A stretch of 64,000 nucleotides of DNA from the NCBI RefSeq assembly GCF_028863945.1, contig NZ_JARBEA010000002.1, positions 19,387-83,386 of the forward strand, written 5' to 3'. This DNA is from Jeotgalibaca caeni (GTDB taxonomy: Bacteria; Bacillota; Bacilli; Lactobacillales; Aerococcaceae). Shown piece by piece: positions 55,341-64,000 of the stretch. A program made the translations under genes and the position numbers. The number at the start of each line of letters is the position of its first letter. The stretch's first letter is position 1. A model generated the notes under the pieces. That model did no database searches. It saw only the letters and a program-made list of their open reading frames with translations, and was not told where the DNA came from.

Positions 55341-57140
55341 TTAATCTTTTGTAGAATAATCATTCCCATTTTTAGGCAACTTTACGGTAAATGTACTTCC
55401 TAGCCCTAGTGTACTCTTTACACTGATGGAGCCGTTCATATTTTCCACTAAATTCCGAACAATAGAAAGTCCAAGTCCTGTCCCTCCTGAGTTGCGACTT
55501 CTTGCCTTGTCGACTCGGTAGAAACGTTCAAAAATACGATTAATGTCTCCTTCAGGGATGCCGATCCCCGTATCCACCACATGAATGACTGCTTCCTCTG
55601 ACGTTTGCTCCAGCATTACCGAGACCTTGCCACCCTTGTCCGTATAATTCACTGCATTGAAAATTAAATTATTCAGGACTTGTTCGATTCGGCTGCGTTC
55701 CCCTTCTACGATAACAGGTTCGGGGGTATTAGAAAAAATACGCAAAGAAATATTTTTTTCTTTCGCTTGTGGACAAATGACTTCGAAGCACGCTTCCACT
55801 ACTTCACGTAGAACAACACGTTCTTTACTCATCGGTACTTGCTTTCGTTCTACTCTAGATAGTTCCAGAATATCGTTAACCAGGATTTCTAAGCGTCTCG
55901 CTTCTTTTTGAATAATTTCTACGAACTGCTTCGATAAGGCAGGATCCTCCATGGCTCCATCCAATAAAACTTCCGCAAAACCTTTTAAGGCCGTAATCGG
56001 AGTTCGCAATTCATGCGAAGCATTCGCAACGAAATCACTACGCACTTTCTCCAATCGTCTGATTTCGGTAATGTCATAGAGAAGAACCAGAACTTGATTA
56101 TGTTGACTATCCGGCAGTACCATCGTATTCACATCAAGGATGAGTTCTGTTGGATAATAGATGTATACCTCTGCATTTTGGTTGGCCTTTTTTTGATACG
56201 TCTGTTGAATGACTTGAATCAAACCATAACTTTTTGCCAGTTCCAAAAAGGAGTGGCCGACCAGTTCATTGTTAATGTCCAATAATTTATGAACAGCAGG
56301 ATTCATGACCTGGATTTCCTGATTTTCATCCAGTAACACAACCCCTACAATCAAACGATCCAACAAGGCAGTTAAGCGTTCATTCGAATGAAGGATGGCA
56401 TAATTTTTCTCTTCCAGACTGTCCGCTAACTTATTCACGGTATGCCCTAGTTCCATGACTTCAGGATAATCTTCCCCCATATATACATCGGAGTAGTCTC
56501 CCTCAGCAATTCGGTCAATCTGGGATTCAATTCGTTTGAGCGGACGCGATATCCGGTTCGTCAAGTGAAGGGCAATGAAACTTGCCAATACAATTGAAAT
56601 AAAGCTGAAAACAAAAACGGATTGCTGCAACGTATCCTCCAGTTCATCCAATGTTCCCATATCATGCGTTAACCGCAAGATACCGACCTTTTCCCCCTTC
56701 CCATTAAATAAGGCAACCGCAACTCGGTACTCACGCTCTTTTTTACGGTTCAAGACAATGCCACTCGTTCCGATTCGCTCACCTTCTAGAATACTGCGCA
56801 CCTCTTTTGTACTTTTTTGGTTTTCTGCAGAAGATTGGTAGGCATTTGATGAATACACTAACGTTCCATCAGGTGTCATGAAAGCAATACTGTCTTTTTC
56901 ATCTAACAGAAAATTCATGGAAGGAAAATCTTCTACAGCCGTTTGCACCGAAGTAGCACTTTGCAAAATCCATTCGTCCAATAACGCAGCGATATTGGTT
57001 GCCCGCTCTTCCACATTCCGTACAATAGTCTGGGTAGTGGAGTTTCGAACTAATTGATTTGTATAAAAAACTACTCCCATTGATAGGAGTAGAAAAAGCC
57101 CAATAAATAGAGCTAGAAATTGGTTGGCAAATTTCCGCAT
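55341..57140 (-). CDS. phoR: Phosphate-regulon sensor histidine kinase PhoR (PnpS)
   Basis: A 599-residue kinase with two membrane helices (about residues 8-28 and 174-194) around an extracellular sensor. It is followed by HAMP (about 194-245), a PAS domain (about 255-365), HisKA with His376 in VANASHELRTPITALKGFAE, and HATPase with NLIFNAVNYTDKGG, DTGIGIPEGDINRIFERFYRVDKARSR and GGTGLGLSIV. Domain order matches PhoR/PnpS (and WalK) of Gram-positives. The position between phoP and pstS-phoU supports PhoR. Its ATG shares one base with the phoP stop (TAATG). Confidence 0.92.
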   Translation of the reverse strand: MRKFANQFLALFIGLFLLLSMGVVFYTNQLVRNSTTQTIVRNVEERATNIAALLDEWILQSATSVQTAVEDFPSMNFLLDEKDSIAFMTPDGTLVYSSNAYQSSAENQKSTKEVRSILEGERIGTSGIVLNRKKEREYRVAVALFNGKGEKVGILRLTHDMGTLDELEDTLQQSVFVFSFISIVLASFIALHLTNRISRPLKRIESQIDRIAEGDYSDVYMGEDYPEVMELGHTVNKLADSLEEKNYAILHSNERLTALLDRLIVGVVLLDENQEIQVMNPAVHKLLDINNELVGHSFLELAKSYGLIQVIQQTYQKKANQNAEVYIYYPTELILDVNTMVLPDSQHNQVLVLLYDITEIRRLEKVRSDFVANASHELRTPITALKGFAEVLLDGAMEDPALSKQFVEIIQKEARRLEILVNDILELSRVERKQVPMSKERVVLREVVEACFEVICPQAKEKNISLRIFSNTPEPVIVEGERSRIEQVLNNLIFNAVNYTDKGGKVSVMLEQTSEEAVIHVVDTGIGIPEGDINRIFERFYRVDKARSRNSGGTGLGLSIVRNLVENMNGSISVKSTLGLGSTFTVKLPKNGNDYSTKD

Positions 57141-57874
57141 TATTTTGGCTCCTCTAATTTGTATCCAAAGCCACGAACAGTTTTTATGTATTGAGGATTT
57201 TTTGTGTCCTCTTCGATTTTTTCTCGCAGATGACTAATGTGAACATCTACAATACGTGTTTCCCCAGCATAATCAAAATTCCAAATTCGGTTCAACAACT
57301 GCTCCCGACTGAGAATTCGATTTTTACGCTGTGCCATATAGAGGAGCAGTTCAAATTCCTTGGGCGTGATGTCAATCGGCTCCCCTTTTACCAGAACTTC
57401 GTACAGTTCAGGGAAAATCGTAATATCTCGAATCACCACTTTATCTTCTTGCTCTTCCTTGGATACACGTGACGTTTCCTCTGGCAGGGATTCGTTTGTA
57501 TTCGATGGAGATTTGGTCCGGCGTAAAATAGCTTTCATTCGTGCTAATACTTCACGGGGACTGAAGGGCTTCGTCATATAATCGTCTGCCCCTAATTCTA
57601 AACCAATAATTTTCTCTAACTCATCATCTTTGGCAGTCAACATCAAAATAGGGGTATCAATCTTCTCTTGGCGGAGTTTCTTGCAGATTTCCATTCCATC
57701 CATTGATGGAAGCATTAAGTCGAGAATGATAAAATCAAACGATCCCTTCAACGCCAAATCGTATCCTTCTTCTCCATCCATCGTGGTCACTACTTCATAG
57801 CCGTCTTTTTCGAGGTTATACGCCAGCAAAATCAAAATGGATTGCTCATCGTCGACAATCAATACTTTTTTCAT
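57140..57874 (-). CDS. phoP: Phosphate-regulon response regulator PhoP (PnpR)
   Basis: A 244-residue OmpR-family regulator: acidic pocket in LIVDDE, phospho-accepting Asp52 in LDLMLPSMDG, TAKDDELEKIIGLELGADDYMTKPFSPREVLAR in the receiver, then a linker and a winged-helix domain (ITPKEFELLLYMAQRKNRILSREQLLNRIWNFDY, VDVHISHLREKIE). It pairs with PhoR in the same operon, and the pst operon with its TTTACA repeats follows directly. Own promoter upstream. The general sequence also resembles WalR, but location favours PhoP. Confidence 0.92.
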   Translation of the reverse strand: MKKVLIVDDEQSILILLAYNLEKDGYEVVTTMDGEEGYDLALKGSFDFIILDLMLPSMDGMEICKKLRQEKIDTPILMLTAKDDELEKIIGLELGADDYMTKPFSPREVLARMKAILRRTKSPSNTNESLPEETSRVSKEEQEDKVVIRDITIFPELYEVLVKGEPIDITPKEFELLLYMAQRKNRILSREQLLNRIWNFDYAGETRIVDVHISHLREKIEEDTKNPQYIKTVRGFGYKLEEPK

Positions 57875-57906
57875 TTCATCCTCCTGAATCCTGACATTTC
57901 TCTTTC

Positions 57907-57935
57907 ATTTTAGCACTCCCATTTCAAAATGGAAA
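57907..57935 (-). promoter_or_regulatory. phoPR promoter
   Basis: Minus strand: -35 TTTCCA (57930-57935), 17 bases, -10 TAAAAT (57907-57912) preceded by TGC, an extended -10. A short dyad CCATTT-CA-AAATGG (57919-57932) overlaps the spacer and the -35. It is isolated by the ftsX terminator. Confidence 0.65.
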
Positions 57936-57942
57936 GAAAGCG

Positions 57943-57974
57943 AAAAAAAGAGGCAGGACACATGTCCTGCCTCT
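57943..57974 (-). terminator. Terminator of ftsEX
   Basis: AAGAGGCAGGACA (57949-57961) pairs with TGTCCTGCCTCTT (57962-57975 region) as an almost perfect palindrome, then TTTTTTTCG on the minus strand. Member of the AAAAAGAGGC hairpin family. Confidence 0.9.
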
Positions 57975-57981
57975 TCTTCGT

Positions 57982-58869
57982 TTAGACTTTCAAGAATCTT
58001 GTCATCGATAGCACAGATCCAAATGATCCAAGGAATACACCGACCCCTACAACTCCTAAACCTAGATAGTAAATAAATGGATTTGGAGAAAGCAATGCAA
58101 AGTTTGAACCAATTAAATAAGTAGATCCAACTTCGTAAAGGAATTGGTACAAGAAAATCATGATCCCGGTTGGAATAAGCGATCCGATCAAGCCAATAAC
58201 CGCTCCTTCAATTAAGAAAGGCCAACGAATATAACTGTTTTTCGCACCAACTAAACGCATGATTTCAATTTCTGTACTACGCGAGAAGATGGTAATCCGA
58301 ATCGTATTAGAAATTAAGAAGATCGCAATCAACAACAACCCAATGATGATGATTAATCCGATATTTCTAAGTACAGAGATTGTATCAAACAGCTTCTCTG
58401 CGGTTGTGCCGCCATATTCCACTTTTGCGACGTATTCCAATTCGCCTGCTTTTTCAGCAACTTCTCCCGTTTGTTCGGGTACTTGAGTGCTAAGCGTGAA
58501 TACATCGTGCAGAGGATTATCGTCTCCGCCAAATAAGTTAAACTCTTCACCGTAGCTGCCAATCAGATTGTCCAACTCTTCATCACGAGTCGAGTACGTA
58601 ACTGCTTCTACGTTTTCGATTTGCGACAACTGTTCTTCTAACGTTTGTTTGTCTGCTTCTTCTGCTGCTAAATCAATAAATACCCGCACATTTACGTCAT
58701 TTTCAATGTCGCTTGCTAGTTTGTTTACATTAAATAAAATCGTAATGAATGCTCCTACCAGCATCAATGTCATTGCTACTGCACTAATCGCTGCGATTGA
58801 CATCCAGCCATTACGAAATAAACTCTTAAATGCATCACGGATATGTCTACCCATGGTTCTACCCTTCAT
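57982..58869 (-). CDS. ftsX: Cell division ABC transporter permease FtsX
   Basis: FtsX transmits FtsE ATPase action to extracellular peptidoglycan hydrolases such as PcsB or CwlO during division. From the ATG at 58869 (KGRTMGRHIRDAFKSLFRNGWMS, matching Bacillus FtsX) it has 295 residues. The first helix is at about 20-45, followed by the extracellular loop (about 50-165), and three more helices. Features are RSTEIEIMRLVGAKNSYIRWPFLIEGAVIGLIG. This start overlaps the end of ftsE by 11 bases, with GGAAGGAG upstream. A longer frame reading back into ftsE is not needed. Confidence 0.95.
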   Translation of the reverse strand: MKGRTMGRHIRDAFKSLFRNGWMSIAAISAVAMTLMLVGAFITILFNVNKLASDIENDVNVRVFIDLAAEEADKQTLEEQLSQIENVEAVTYSTRDEELDNLIGSYGEEFNLFGGDDNPLHDVFTLSTQVPEQTGEVAEKAGELEYVAKVEYGGTTAEKLFDTISVLRNIGLIIIIGLLLIAIFLISNTIRITIFSRSTEIEIMRLVGAKNSYIRWPFLIEGAVIGLIGSLIPTGIMIFLYQFLYEVGSTYLIGSNFALLSPNPFIYYLGLGVVGVGVFLGSFGSVLSMTRFLKV

Positions 58870-59545
58870 ATCCGTATTCTCCTTCCAGTTGGTCACGTAC
58901 AATACGCCCATTTTCGATTGCAATAACACGGTGCTTAATATCATTTACAATTTGGCTGTTGTGCGTTGCCATTAGAATGGTCGTCCCTTGATTGTTGATT
59001 TCTTCTAGAATTTGCATAATTTCTAAAGAAGTATCAGGATCCAAGTTTCCGGTTGGTTCATCGGCAATTAAAATACCAGGCATGTTTACAATCGCACGCG
59101 CAATGGCAATCCGTTGTTGTTCTCCACCTGACAACTCATTCGGGAACATCCGTGCTTTGTGTTTTAAGCTAACCAAATCCAGCACTTCAAAAACACGCTT
59201 TTCAATTTGCTTCGGTGTTTTTTCAATTACTTCCATTGCATAGGCAATATTTTCGTATACAGTTAAACGCGGTAATAACTTAAAATCTTGGAAGACCACG
59301 CCGACATAGCGACGCAGATGCGGAACTTCTCGCTCTTTCATTTTAGATAATTCAAACTTACCAATTTTGACTGTACCGGAAGTTGGTTTTTCTTCTCGAT
59401 ACATCATCTTAATGAAGGTAGATTTACCGGCACCACTTGGGCCTACTACATAAACGAATTCACCTTGTTCGATCTTCACACTTAAATTATTTACAGCCGT
59501 AATGCCATTTGGATATTTCTTGGAGACATTCAGCATTTCAATCAT
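58859..59545 (-). CDS. ftsE: Cell division ATP-binding protein FtsE
   Basis: Cytoplasmic ATPase partner of FtsX. The 228-residue product starts IEMLNVSKKYPNGITAVNNLSV and has Walker [24 protein letters not shown], signature [17 protein letters not shown], Walker B ILIADEPTGNLDPD. The FtsE-specific lengths and the FKLLPRLTVYENIAYAMEV segment agree. The ribosome site is weak (GGTGA four bases before ATG). It is preceded by a leader with a terminator-like hairpin and a short ORF, and overlaps ftsX. Confidence 0.96.
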   Translation of the reverse strand: MIEMLNVSKKYPNGITAVNNLSVKIEQGEFVYVVGPSGAGKSTFIKMMYREEKPTSGTVKIGKFELSKMKEREVPHLRRYVGVVFQDFKLLPRLTVYENIAYAMEVIEKTPKQIEKRVFEVLDLVSLKHKARMFPNELSGGEQQRIAIARAIVNMPGILIADEPTGNLDPDTSLEIMQILEEINNQGTTILMATHNSQIVNDIKHRVIAIENGRIVRDQLEGEYGYEG

Positions 59546-59549
59546 CTAA

Positions 59550-59633
59550 TCACCCATCTTTTTTATATTCCGTTGAATCTTCTTTATACTTTGAAAAAAA
59601 CCCCAAACACTTTGTTTGCGGCGTGAACGACAT
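59550..59633 (-). CDS. Possible short leader ORF before ftsE
   Basis: A 27-codon ORF starts with ATG at 59633, four bases after AGAGG, and ends with TGA four bases before the ftsE ATG. Its predicted product is SFTPQTKCLGFFSKYKEDS-like, with no recognisable motif. Its first third spans the terminator-like hairpin at 59594-59621. If translated it could couple translation to ftsE or affect attenuation. Short ORFs arise by chance, so this is low confidence. Confidence 0.25.
   Translation of the reverse strand: MSFTPQTKCLGFFSKYKEDSTEYKKDG
59594..59621 (-). terminator. Terminator-like hairpin in the ftsEX leader
   Basis: Minus strand CC-G-CAAAC / GTTTG-G-GG (59604-59621) with a five-base loop, followed by TTTTTTT (59594-59600). 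It lies between the ftsE promoter and the ftsE start. It would limit transcription or make a leader RNA of about 60 bases. The stem is short with one mismatch. Confidence 0.5.
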
Positions 59634-59661
59634 AAAACCTCTGTTATGAGATTGCTGTTCT

Positions 59662-59689
59662 ATTATAGCATGGAAAAAGAGAATGTCTG
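59662..59689 (-). promoter_or_regulatory. ftsEX promoter
   Basis: Minus strand: -35 CAGACA (59684-59689), 16 bases, -10 TATAAT (59662-59667) preceded by TGC (extended -10). The leader is about 110 bases. The rest of 59690-59755 shows nothing I can name. Confidence 0.7.
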
Positions 59690-59755
59690 TTTTAGTTTCT
59701 TTACAGTTATATTTCAAACCCAGCTGCTTATGTAACGGGAAGGGCTACCAAATCA

Positions 59756-59804
59756 AGTTATTGTAAAAAGGCTAGGAAGAACTCCCGCCTTTTTACAAAT
59801 AACT
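59756..59804 (-). terminator. prfB terminator
   Basis: AGTTATT-GTAAAAAGGC (59756-59772) pairs over 17 bases with GCCTTTTTACAAATAACT (59787-59804), one bulge and a 14-base loop. It lies 43 bases after the prfB stop. The U-run is inside the stem, so it is a strong structure with an ordinary exit. Confidence 0.75.
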
Positions 59805-59847
59805 GTTGAAATAATGGAACGGCCATTTCAAGATGATGATTCACCTT

Positions 59848-60964
59848 TTAGTCGTTACTCGTTTCAATGTTCATCTTCAAGTACGCATCGATAAAGTCAT
59901 CCAATTCTCCGTCCATAACAGCTTGAACGTTCCCTGTTTCATAGTTGGTACGGTGATCTTTGACCATCGAGTAAGGGTGGAAGACATAGGAACGGATTTG
60001 AGAACCCCAACCGATTTCCTTTTGTTCTCCACGAATGGCTGCGAGTTCTTTTTCGCGTTCTTCTTCTTGTTTTTGGAACAGTTTTGCTTTTAAGAGACCC
60101 ATTGCGGTATCTCTGTTTTGGAACTGCGAGCGTTGTGCTTGGCTCTGTACGACAATGCCGCTTGGGATATGGGTGATTCGAATAGCAGATGACGTTTTGT
60201 TGATATGCTGTCCACCAGCTCCACTTGCACGGAAGGTATCTACCCGAATGTCATCAGGGTTGATTTCGATTTCTGCATCATCGGCTGCAATCTCTGGCAT
60301 TACGTCGATCGAACAGAAGGAAGTATGTCTTCTGCCAGCTGAATCAAAGGGAGAAATCCGTACCAAACGATGCACGCCCCGCTCTGAACGCAGATAGCCA
60401 TATGCATTCAAGCCCTTGATCAGGATGGTCACACTCTTGATTCCTGCCTCATCACCCGCTTGATAATCCATCGTTTCTACCGCAAAGCCTTTTTTATCTG
60501 CCCAACGAGTAAACATCCGGTAGAGCATGCTGCCCCAATCTTGTGATTCCGTACCACCTGCACCTGGATGGATTTCCAGAATGGCATTGCTTTTATCATG
60601 TGGTCCATTCAATAACATCGTTAACTCATATTCAGAAAGGGCTTGTTGTAGTTGTACTACTTTTTCTTCCAGCTCTTCTTCGAAGCCTTCATCCGGCTCT
60701 TCTTTCGCTAGTTCATAGAGAACTTGCACATCATCTTGCATGGCAACCAATTTTTGAAAGGTGTCGTAAACGCTCTTAAATTGATTGGATTCATTAATGA
60801 CTTCTTGCGCCGCTGTAGAGTCGTCCCAAAAAGTAGGGTCCAACATGCGATCTTCATATTCCGCAATATCCGCTTCTAATGCCTCTAAGTCAAAGAGACC
60901 CCCTGAAGCTATTTATTTTGGTAGTTGATTCTTCTAAAAATGATTTTATTTCACTTAATTCCAT
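59848..60964 (-). CDS. prfB: Peptide chain release factor 2, with programmed +1 frameshift
   Basis: RF2 ends translation at UGA and UAA. The full protein of 371 residues needs a +1 shift: codons 1-24 run from the ATG at 60964 to an in-frame TGA (60892-60890), and reading resumes at GAC one base later. The recoding signal AGGGGG-TCT-CTT-TGA-C is the classic one. After the shift the tripeptide anticodon SPF is at residues 204-206 and GGQ at 250-252. A strong AGGAGG precedes the ATG. The gene follows secA by about 83 bases, with a secA terminator between, so it is likely read through or driven weakly. Confidence 0.97.
60889..60904 (-). promoter_or_regulatory. Programmed +1 frameshift site of prfB
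   Basis: Minus strand: internal Shine-Dalgarno AGGGGG (60904-60899), three bases, slip codon CTT (60895-60893), stop TGA (60892-60890), then C. Spacing and the C after TGA are those of the known RF2 autoregulatory site, where scarce RF2 favours the shift. Confidence 0.95.
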
Positions 60965-60994
60965 CTAATTTCCTCCTAGAATACATGCTTCTAT

Positions 60995-61040
60995 ACAAAA
61001 AACTACAGAGTGGAGATGTTTCTTGGCTTCACTCTGCAGT
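60995..61040 (-). terminator. secA terminator
   Basis: ACT-A-CAGAGTG (61002-61012) pairs over 11 bases with CACTCTG-C-AGT (61030-61040), with one G-T pair and a 17-base loop, followed on the minus strand by TTTTTTG. Confidence 0.8.
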
Positions 61041-61047
61041 CTGATTG

Positions 61048-63786
61048 TTACATATCTTTTCCGTGACAATTCTTGAATTTTTTGCCGCTTCCACATGGAC
61101 ATGGGTCGTTGCGTCCAATTTTCGTGTTCACAATCTCTTCCGCCGTCATGCTGGTAGTAGCTGGATCTGTGTTAGTTTCTTGTTCAACTGCTTGAACCTT
61201 TCGTTCTACTTCAACTTGATCGACTGCCTCTTCTCCAACAGGTCCTGCAGCAGCCTGCTGAGCTTGTTGTTGGGCACGAAGTTTTGCAGCTTGTTGAGCC
61301 ATCATCATTTGGCGCATTTGCATGGCAGCCATCTGTGCACGTCTCATTTGTTCTGCACGGTCAACCGTTCCTGCTTCCCCTTCACGCATTGGGCGGATGG
61401 TGGAATTAGCGCCGACTGATTCACGCTGTAGATTTTGACGAACTTCAGACTTCATGACAATTCGAGTTACATCGTAATCAATGGAAGCAATCATTTCTTG
61501 GAAGCGATTATAGCCTTCTGTTTGATATTCCGTTAAAGGATTGTTCTGCGCATATGAACGCAGTCCAATTCCTTGACGCAATTCATCCATATTACTAATG
61601 TGGTCGGTCCATTTTTGGTCCACTACTCGTAAGATCACTACTTTTTCAAATTCTAGCATTTGATCCTTGCGCAAGCTGTTTTCTTTTTCAGCATAGACTG
61701 CTTTAGAACGATTAATCAATTCTTCCTTTATCTGTTCTGCTGTCTTGCCTTCCAAGTCGGATAGCTCGATAGAGTCAGGATGAACCAGCACATTCGCAGC
61801 AAAATCACGAATGGACTTAAGATCCCAGTTTTGTTTCTCACCTTGTGTATGCGTTTCTACCATTCGGTTAATGGTGCGTTCAATCATCTTCGTAGTAACA
61901 TTACGCAAGGATTCAGTTTCCATAATGACATCCAAACGTTGGCCGTAAATGATTTCCCGTTGTTCACGCATTACTTCATCGTATTCCAAGACATTCTTAC
62001 GTGTATCGTAGTTGTTTCCTTCTACGCGTTTTTGAGCTGATTCTACTTGGCGGGAGAGCATTTTACTTTGAATCGCTACGTCTTCCGCTTCGTCATCCAT
62101 ATTCAAACGACTCCATACTTGTTGGATTCGTTCTGAACCAAAACGTCTCATCAACTCGTCTTCAAGAGATAGGTAGAACTGCGTTTCACCAGGATCTCCT
62201 TGACGACCAGAACGTCCACGTAATTGATTGTCAATCCGGCGTGACTCATGGCGCTCGGTACCAATTACCGTCAAACCGCCTAGTTCTTTTACGCCTGCAC
62301 CTAGCTTAATGTCTGTACCACGTCCTGCCATGTTAGTAGCAATGGTAACCGATCCGCGTTGGCCGGCATTCATGATAATTTCTGCTTCTTTGAAGTGATT
62401 TTTCGCATTCAATACTTCATGCGGAATCCCTTCTTGTTTCAACATATTCGATAGCAATTCAGATGTTTCAATCGCAACCGTACCCACTAAGATCGGCTGT
62501 CCTTTTTCGTGGCGAGCTTTGATGTCGGCCACTACTGCTCTGAACTTGCTCTTCAAGCTTGGGTATAGTAAATCTGGATAGTCTTGACGCACAACCGGTT
62601 TGTTGGTTGGAATGGCAACAACTTCCATATTGTAAATTTCGCGGAACTCTTCTTCTTCCGTTTTCGCTGTACCGGTCATCCCAGACAGTTTTTTATACAT
62701 CCGGAAGTAGTTTTGGAAGGTGATGGTTGCCATGGTGCGGGATTCGTTTTGAATTTCCACATTTTCCTTCGCTTCAATCGCTTGATGCAAGCCATCGGAG
62801 TAGCGGCGACCTTCCATAATCCGTCCAGTAAATTGGTCGACAATCTGAACTTTTCCTTCATTTACCACGTAATCAATGTCGCGTAGCATGATGTAGTTGG
62901 CCCGCAATGCTTGATCCAAGTGATGAACAAGTTTTACGTTATCCACGTCGTACAAGTTGTTCGCATGGAACGTGCGCTCTGCCTTTTCAATTCCTTGATC
63001 GGTCAAAGCGATTGATTTTGAAGTCAAGTCGATCGTATAGTCTTCTTCCTCTTTTAACCCTTTAACGAAGAAATCTGCACGGTTATACAACGCAGTTGAT
63101 TTTTCTGCTTGTCCAGAAATAATCAATGGCGTACGTGCTTCGTCGATCAAAATAGAGTCAACCTCATCGACTACGGCAAAGTTCAATGGGCGTTGTGCCA
63201 TTTGGTTGCGGTACACAACCATGTTATCGCGCAAATAATCAAAGCCTAATTCATTGTTGGTGCTGTACGTGATGTCGCTGTTATATGCTTCACGTTTTTC
63301 TTCGGAAGATTTCCCAGCAATGTTTAATCCCACTGTTAATCCAAGGAAACGGTACAATTCACCCATCTCTACTGCATCCCGGCTTGCTAAGTATTCGTTA
63401 ACGGTCACAACATGTACACCTTCGCCAGAAATAGCGTTCAAGTATACCGGCATGGTCGCCGTCAATGTTTTCCCTTCACCGGTCTTCATTTCAGCGATAT
63501 TTCCTTTATGGAGGGTGATCCCACCCATTAGTTGAACTTTGTAAGGGTATAAACCAAGTACCCGTTTCGCTGCTTCACGTACAACCGCGAAAGCTTCTAC
63601 TAATAAGTCATCTAACGTTTCGCCTTTTTGGTATCTTTGCTTAAATTCTTCTGTTTTTGCTGTCAATTCTTCATCACTTAACGCTGCTATTGTGTCAGCT
63701 AAGGCAATAATTTTGTCCGCTGTTTTTTCTAAGCTTCTAAGCTCTGCCTTATCATTCTCGAATAAACGTTTCAAAATGTTGGCCAT
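61048..63786 (-). CDS. secA: Protein translocase subunit SecA
   Basis: ATPase motor that drives preproteins through SecYEG. The 912-residue product has Walker A in [12 protein letters not shown], the [19 protein letters not shown] segment, GRGTDIKLG, and a C-terminal zinc module [20 protein letters not shown] that binds SecB or membrane. An unusually Gln/Ala/Met-rich linker (about residues 820-870, with repeated [11 protein letters not shown]) precedes the zinc end. GAGGAG lies seven bases before the ATG. It exports the lipoproteins and wall enzymes in this window, upstream of prfB. Confidence 0.98.
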   Translation of the reverse strand: MANILKRLFENDKAELRSLEKTADKIIALADTIAALSDEELTAKTEEFKQRYQKGETLDDLLVEAFAVVREAAKRVLGLYPYKVQLMGGITLHKGNIAEMKTGEGKTLTATMPVYLNAISGEGVHVVTVNEYLASRDAVEMGELYRFLGLTVGLNIAGKSSEEKREAYNSDITYSTNNELGFDYLRDNMVVYRNQMAQRPLNFAVVDEVDSILIDEARTPLIISGQAEKSTALYNRADFFVKGLKEEEDYTIDLTSKSIALTDQGIEKAERTFHANNLYDVDNVKLVHHLDQALRANYIMLRDIDYVVNEGKVQIVDQFTGRIMEGRRYSDGLHQAIEAKENVEIQNESRTMATITFQNYFRMYKKLSGMTGTAKTEEEEFREIYNMEVVAIPTNKPVVRQDYPDLLYPSLKSKFRAVVADIKARHEKGQPILVGTVAIETSELLSNMLKQEGIPHEVLNAKNHFKEAEIIMNAGQRGSVTIATNMAGRGTDIKLGAGVKELGGLTVIGTERHESRRIDNQLRGRSGRQGDPGETQFYLSLEDELMRRFGSERIQQVWSRLNMDDEAEDVAIQSKMLSRQVESAQKRVEGNNYDTRKNVLEYDEVMREQREIIYGQRLDVIMETESLRNVTTKMIERTINRMVETHTQGEKQNWDLKSIRDFAANVLVHPDSIELSDLEGKTAEQIKEELINRSKAVYAEKENSLRKDQMLEFEKVVILRVVDQKWTDHISNMDELRQGIGLRSYAQNNPLTEYQTEGYNRFQEMIASIDYDVTRIVMKSEVRQNLQRESVGANSTIRPMREGEAGTVDRAEQMRRAQMAAMQMRQMMMAQQAAKLRAQQQAQQAAAGPVGEEAVDQVEVERKVQAVEQETNTDPATTSMTAEEIVNTKIGRNDPCPCGSGKKFKNCHGKDM

Positions 63787-64000
63787 GCTCTATCTCCTCA
63801 TTACTGAAATCTGTATGTATTTAAGCTTCTAAAAATGAATATACTTCGTACATCTTATTCATTTTACCATTAATACAACTTTTTTTGTATGGTTTTAGAT
63901 TAAAATTTGTGTCATTTACCACAAAAAACTTTATGAACGCTCCGCGTTCTATGCCATGACGGAAAATCACGTGCAGGAGTATAATAGGGATGGCAATACA
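63787..64000 (-). promoter_or_regulatory. Upstream region of secA
   Basis: A 214-base non-coding stretch. A minus-strand hairpin GAACGC-GGA-GCGTTC (63935-63949) followed six bases later by TTTTTT could be the terminator of the gene upstream, which is often hpf in related genomes but lies outside the window. A weak -10 (TAAAAT on the minus strand near 63866) could drive secA, but no good -35 is seen. A TATAAT on the plus strand at about 63982 may start a divergent gene. Confidence 0.35.

Noticed and set aside
60889..60892. prfB as a pseudogene because of the in-frame TGA
   Set aside because: The TGA sits in the known RF2 frameshift signal with correct spacing, and the rest of the gene is intact.
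61045..61419. Plus-strand ORF of 124 codons opposite secA
   Set aside because: Antisense to the Gln/Ala/Met-rich secA linker; no start signals.

Overview
The window is an ordinary stretch of low-GC Gram-positive chromosome, almost fully coding. Gene content and order point to the order Lactobacillales. The pcrA-ligA-camS-gatCA cluster, the whiA-yvcK-rapZ cluster, and the run secA-prfB-ftsE-ftsX ... pst-phoU ... liaXYZ-hprK-lgt-gpsA-galU all resemble Enterococcus, as I recall it. The branched-chain amino acid (Liv) ABC operon and some details suggest a relative such as a Carnobacteriaceae member, but I cannot fix the genus from sequence alone. I saw no rRNA, tRNA, IS element, prophage or CRISPR array.

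Layout. 1-6.9 kb (minus): DNA repair and tRNA amidation operon pcrA-ligA-camS-gatC-gatA; gatA runs off the left edge. 7.0-10.7 kb: a small membrane ORF, then a minus-strand cell-wall group (VanY-type carboxypeptidase, GH73-type glucosaminidase, degenerate PurK-like ATP-grasp protein) and a HTH protein. 10.8-16.1 kb (minus): livJ-livHMGF plus a CBS-ACT protein, with a CodY-like box inside the livJ promoter and a cre-like site upstream. 16.3-22.0 kb (minus): a YtxH protein, a very large coiled-coil FtsX-type permease with its ATPase, and a nitroreductase. 22.2-29.8 kb: BaiN-type flavoprotein, RlmI-type methyltransferase, lipoteichoic acid synthase, a two-component system and a small SSB. 29.8-32.7 kb (minus): whiA-yvcK-rapZ. 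33.0-36.5 kb (plus): opuCABCD osmoprotectant transporter. 36.5-40.2 kb: phosphoglucomutase and two convergent halves of an amino-acid ABC transporter separated by a 51-bp tandem repeat. 40.3-64 kb (all minus, listed in transcription order): secA, prfB (with its programmed frameshift), ftsE-ftsX, phoP-phoR, pstSCAB-phoU, a CzrA-like repressor, uvrA, liaXYZ, hprK-lgt-gpsA-galU, trxB.

Functionally the window is dominated by envelope work (LtaS, GalU, PgcA, Lgt, LiaXYZ, FtsEX, hydrolases, SecA), nutrient uptake with visible regulation (Liv/CodY, Pst/PhoPR, Opu, polar amino acids), genome maintenance (PcrA, LigA, UvrA, SSB) and carbon control (HprK). Most extra signal lies in non-coding DNA: intercistronic terminators after substrate-binding protein genes, a recurrent AAAAAGAGGC hairpin family, a long structured element between camS and gatC, the 51-bp repeats, and an ftsEX leader carrying a short ORF and a terminator-like hairpin. 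I did not find a clearly new multi-gene system.
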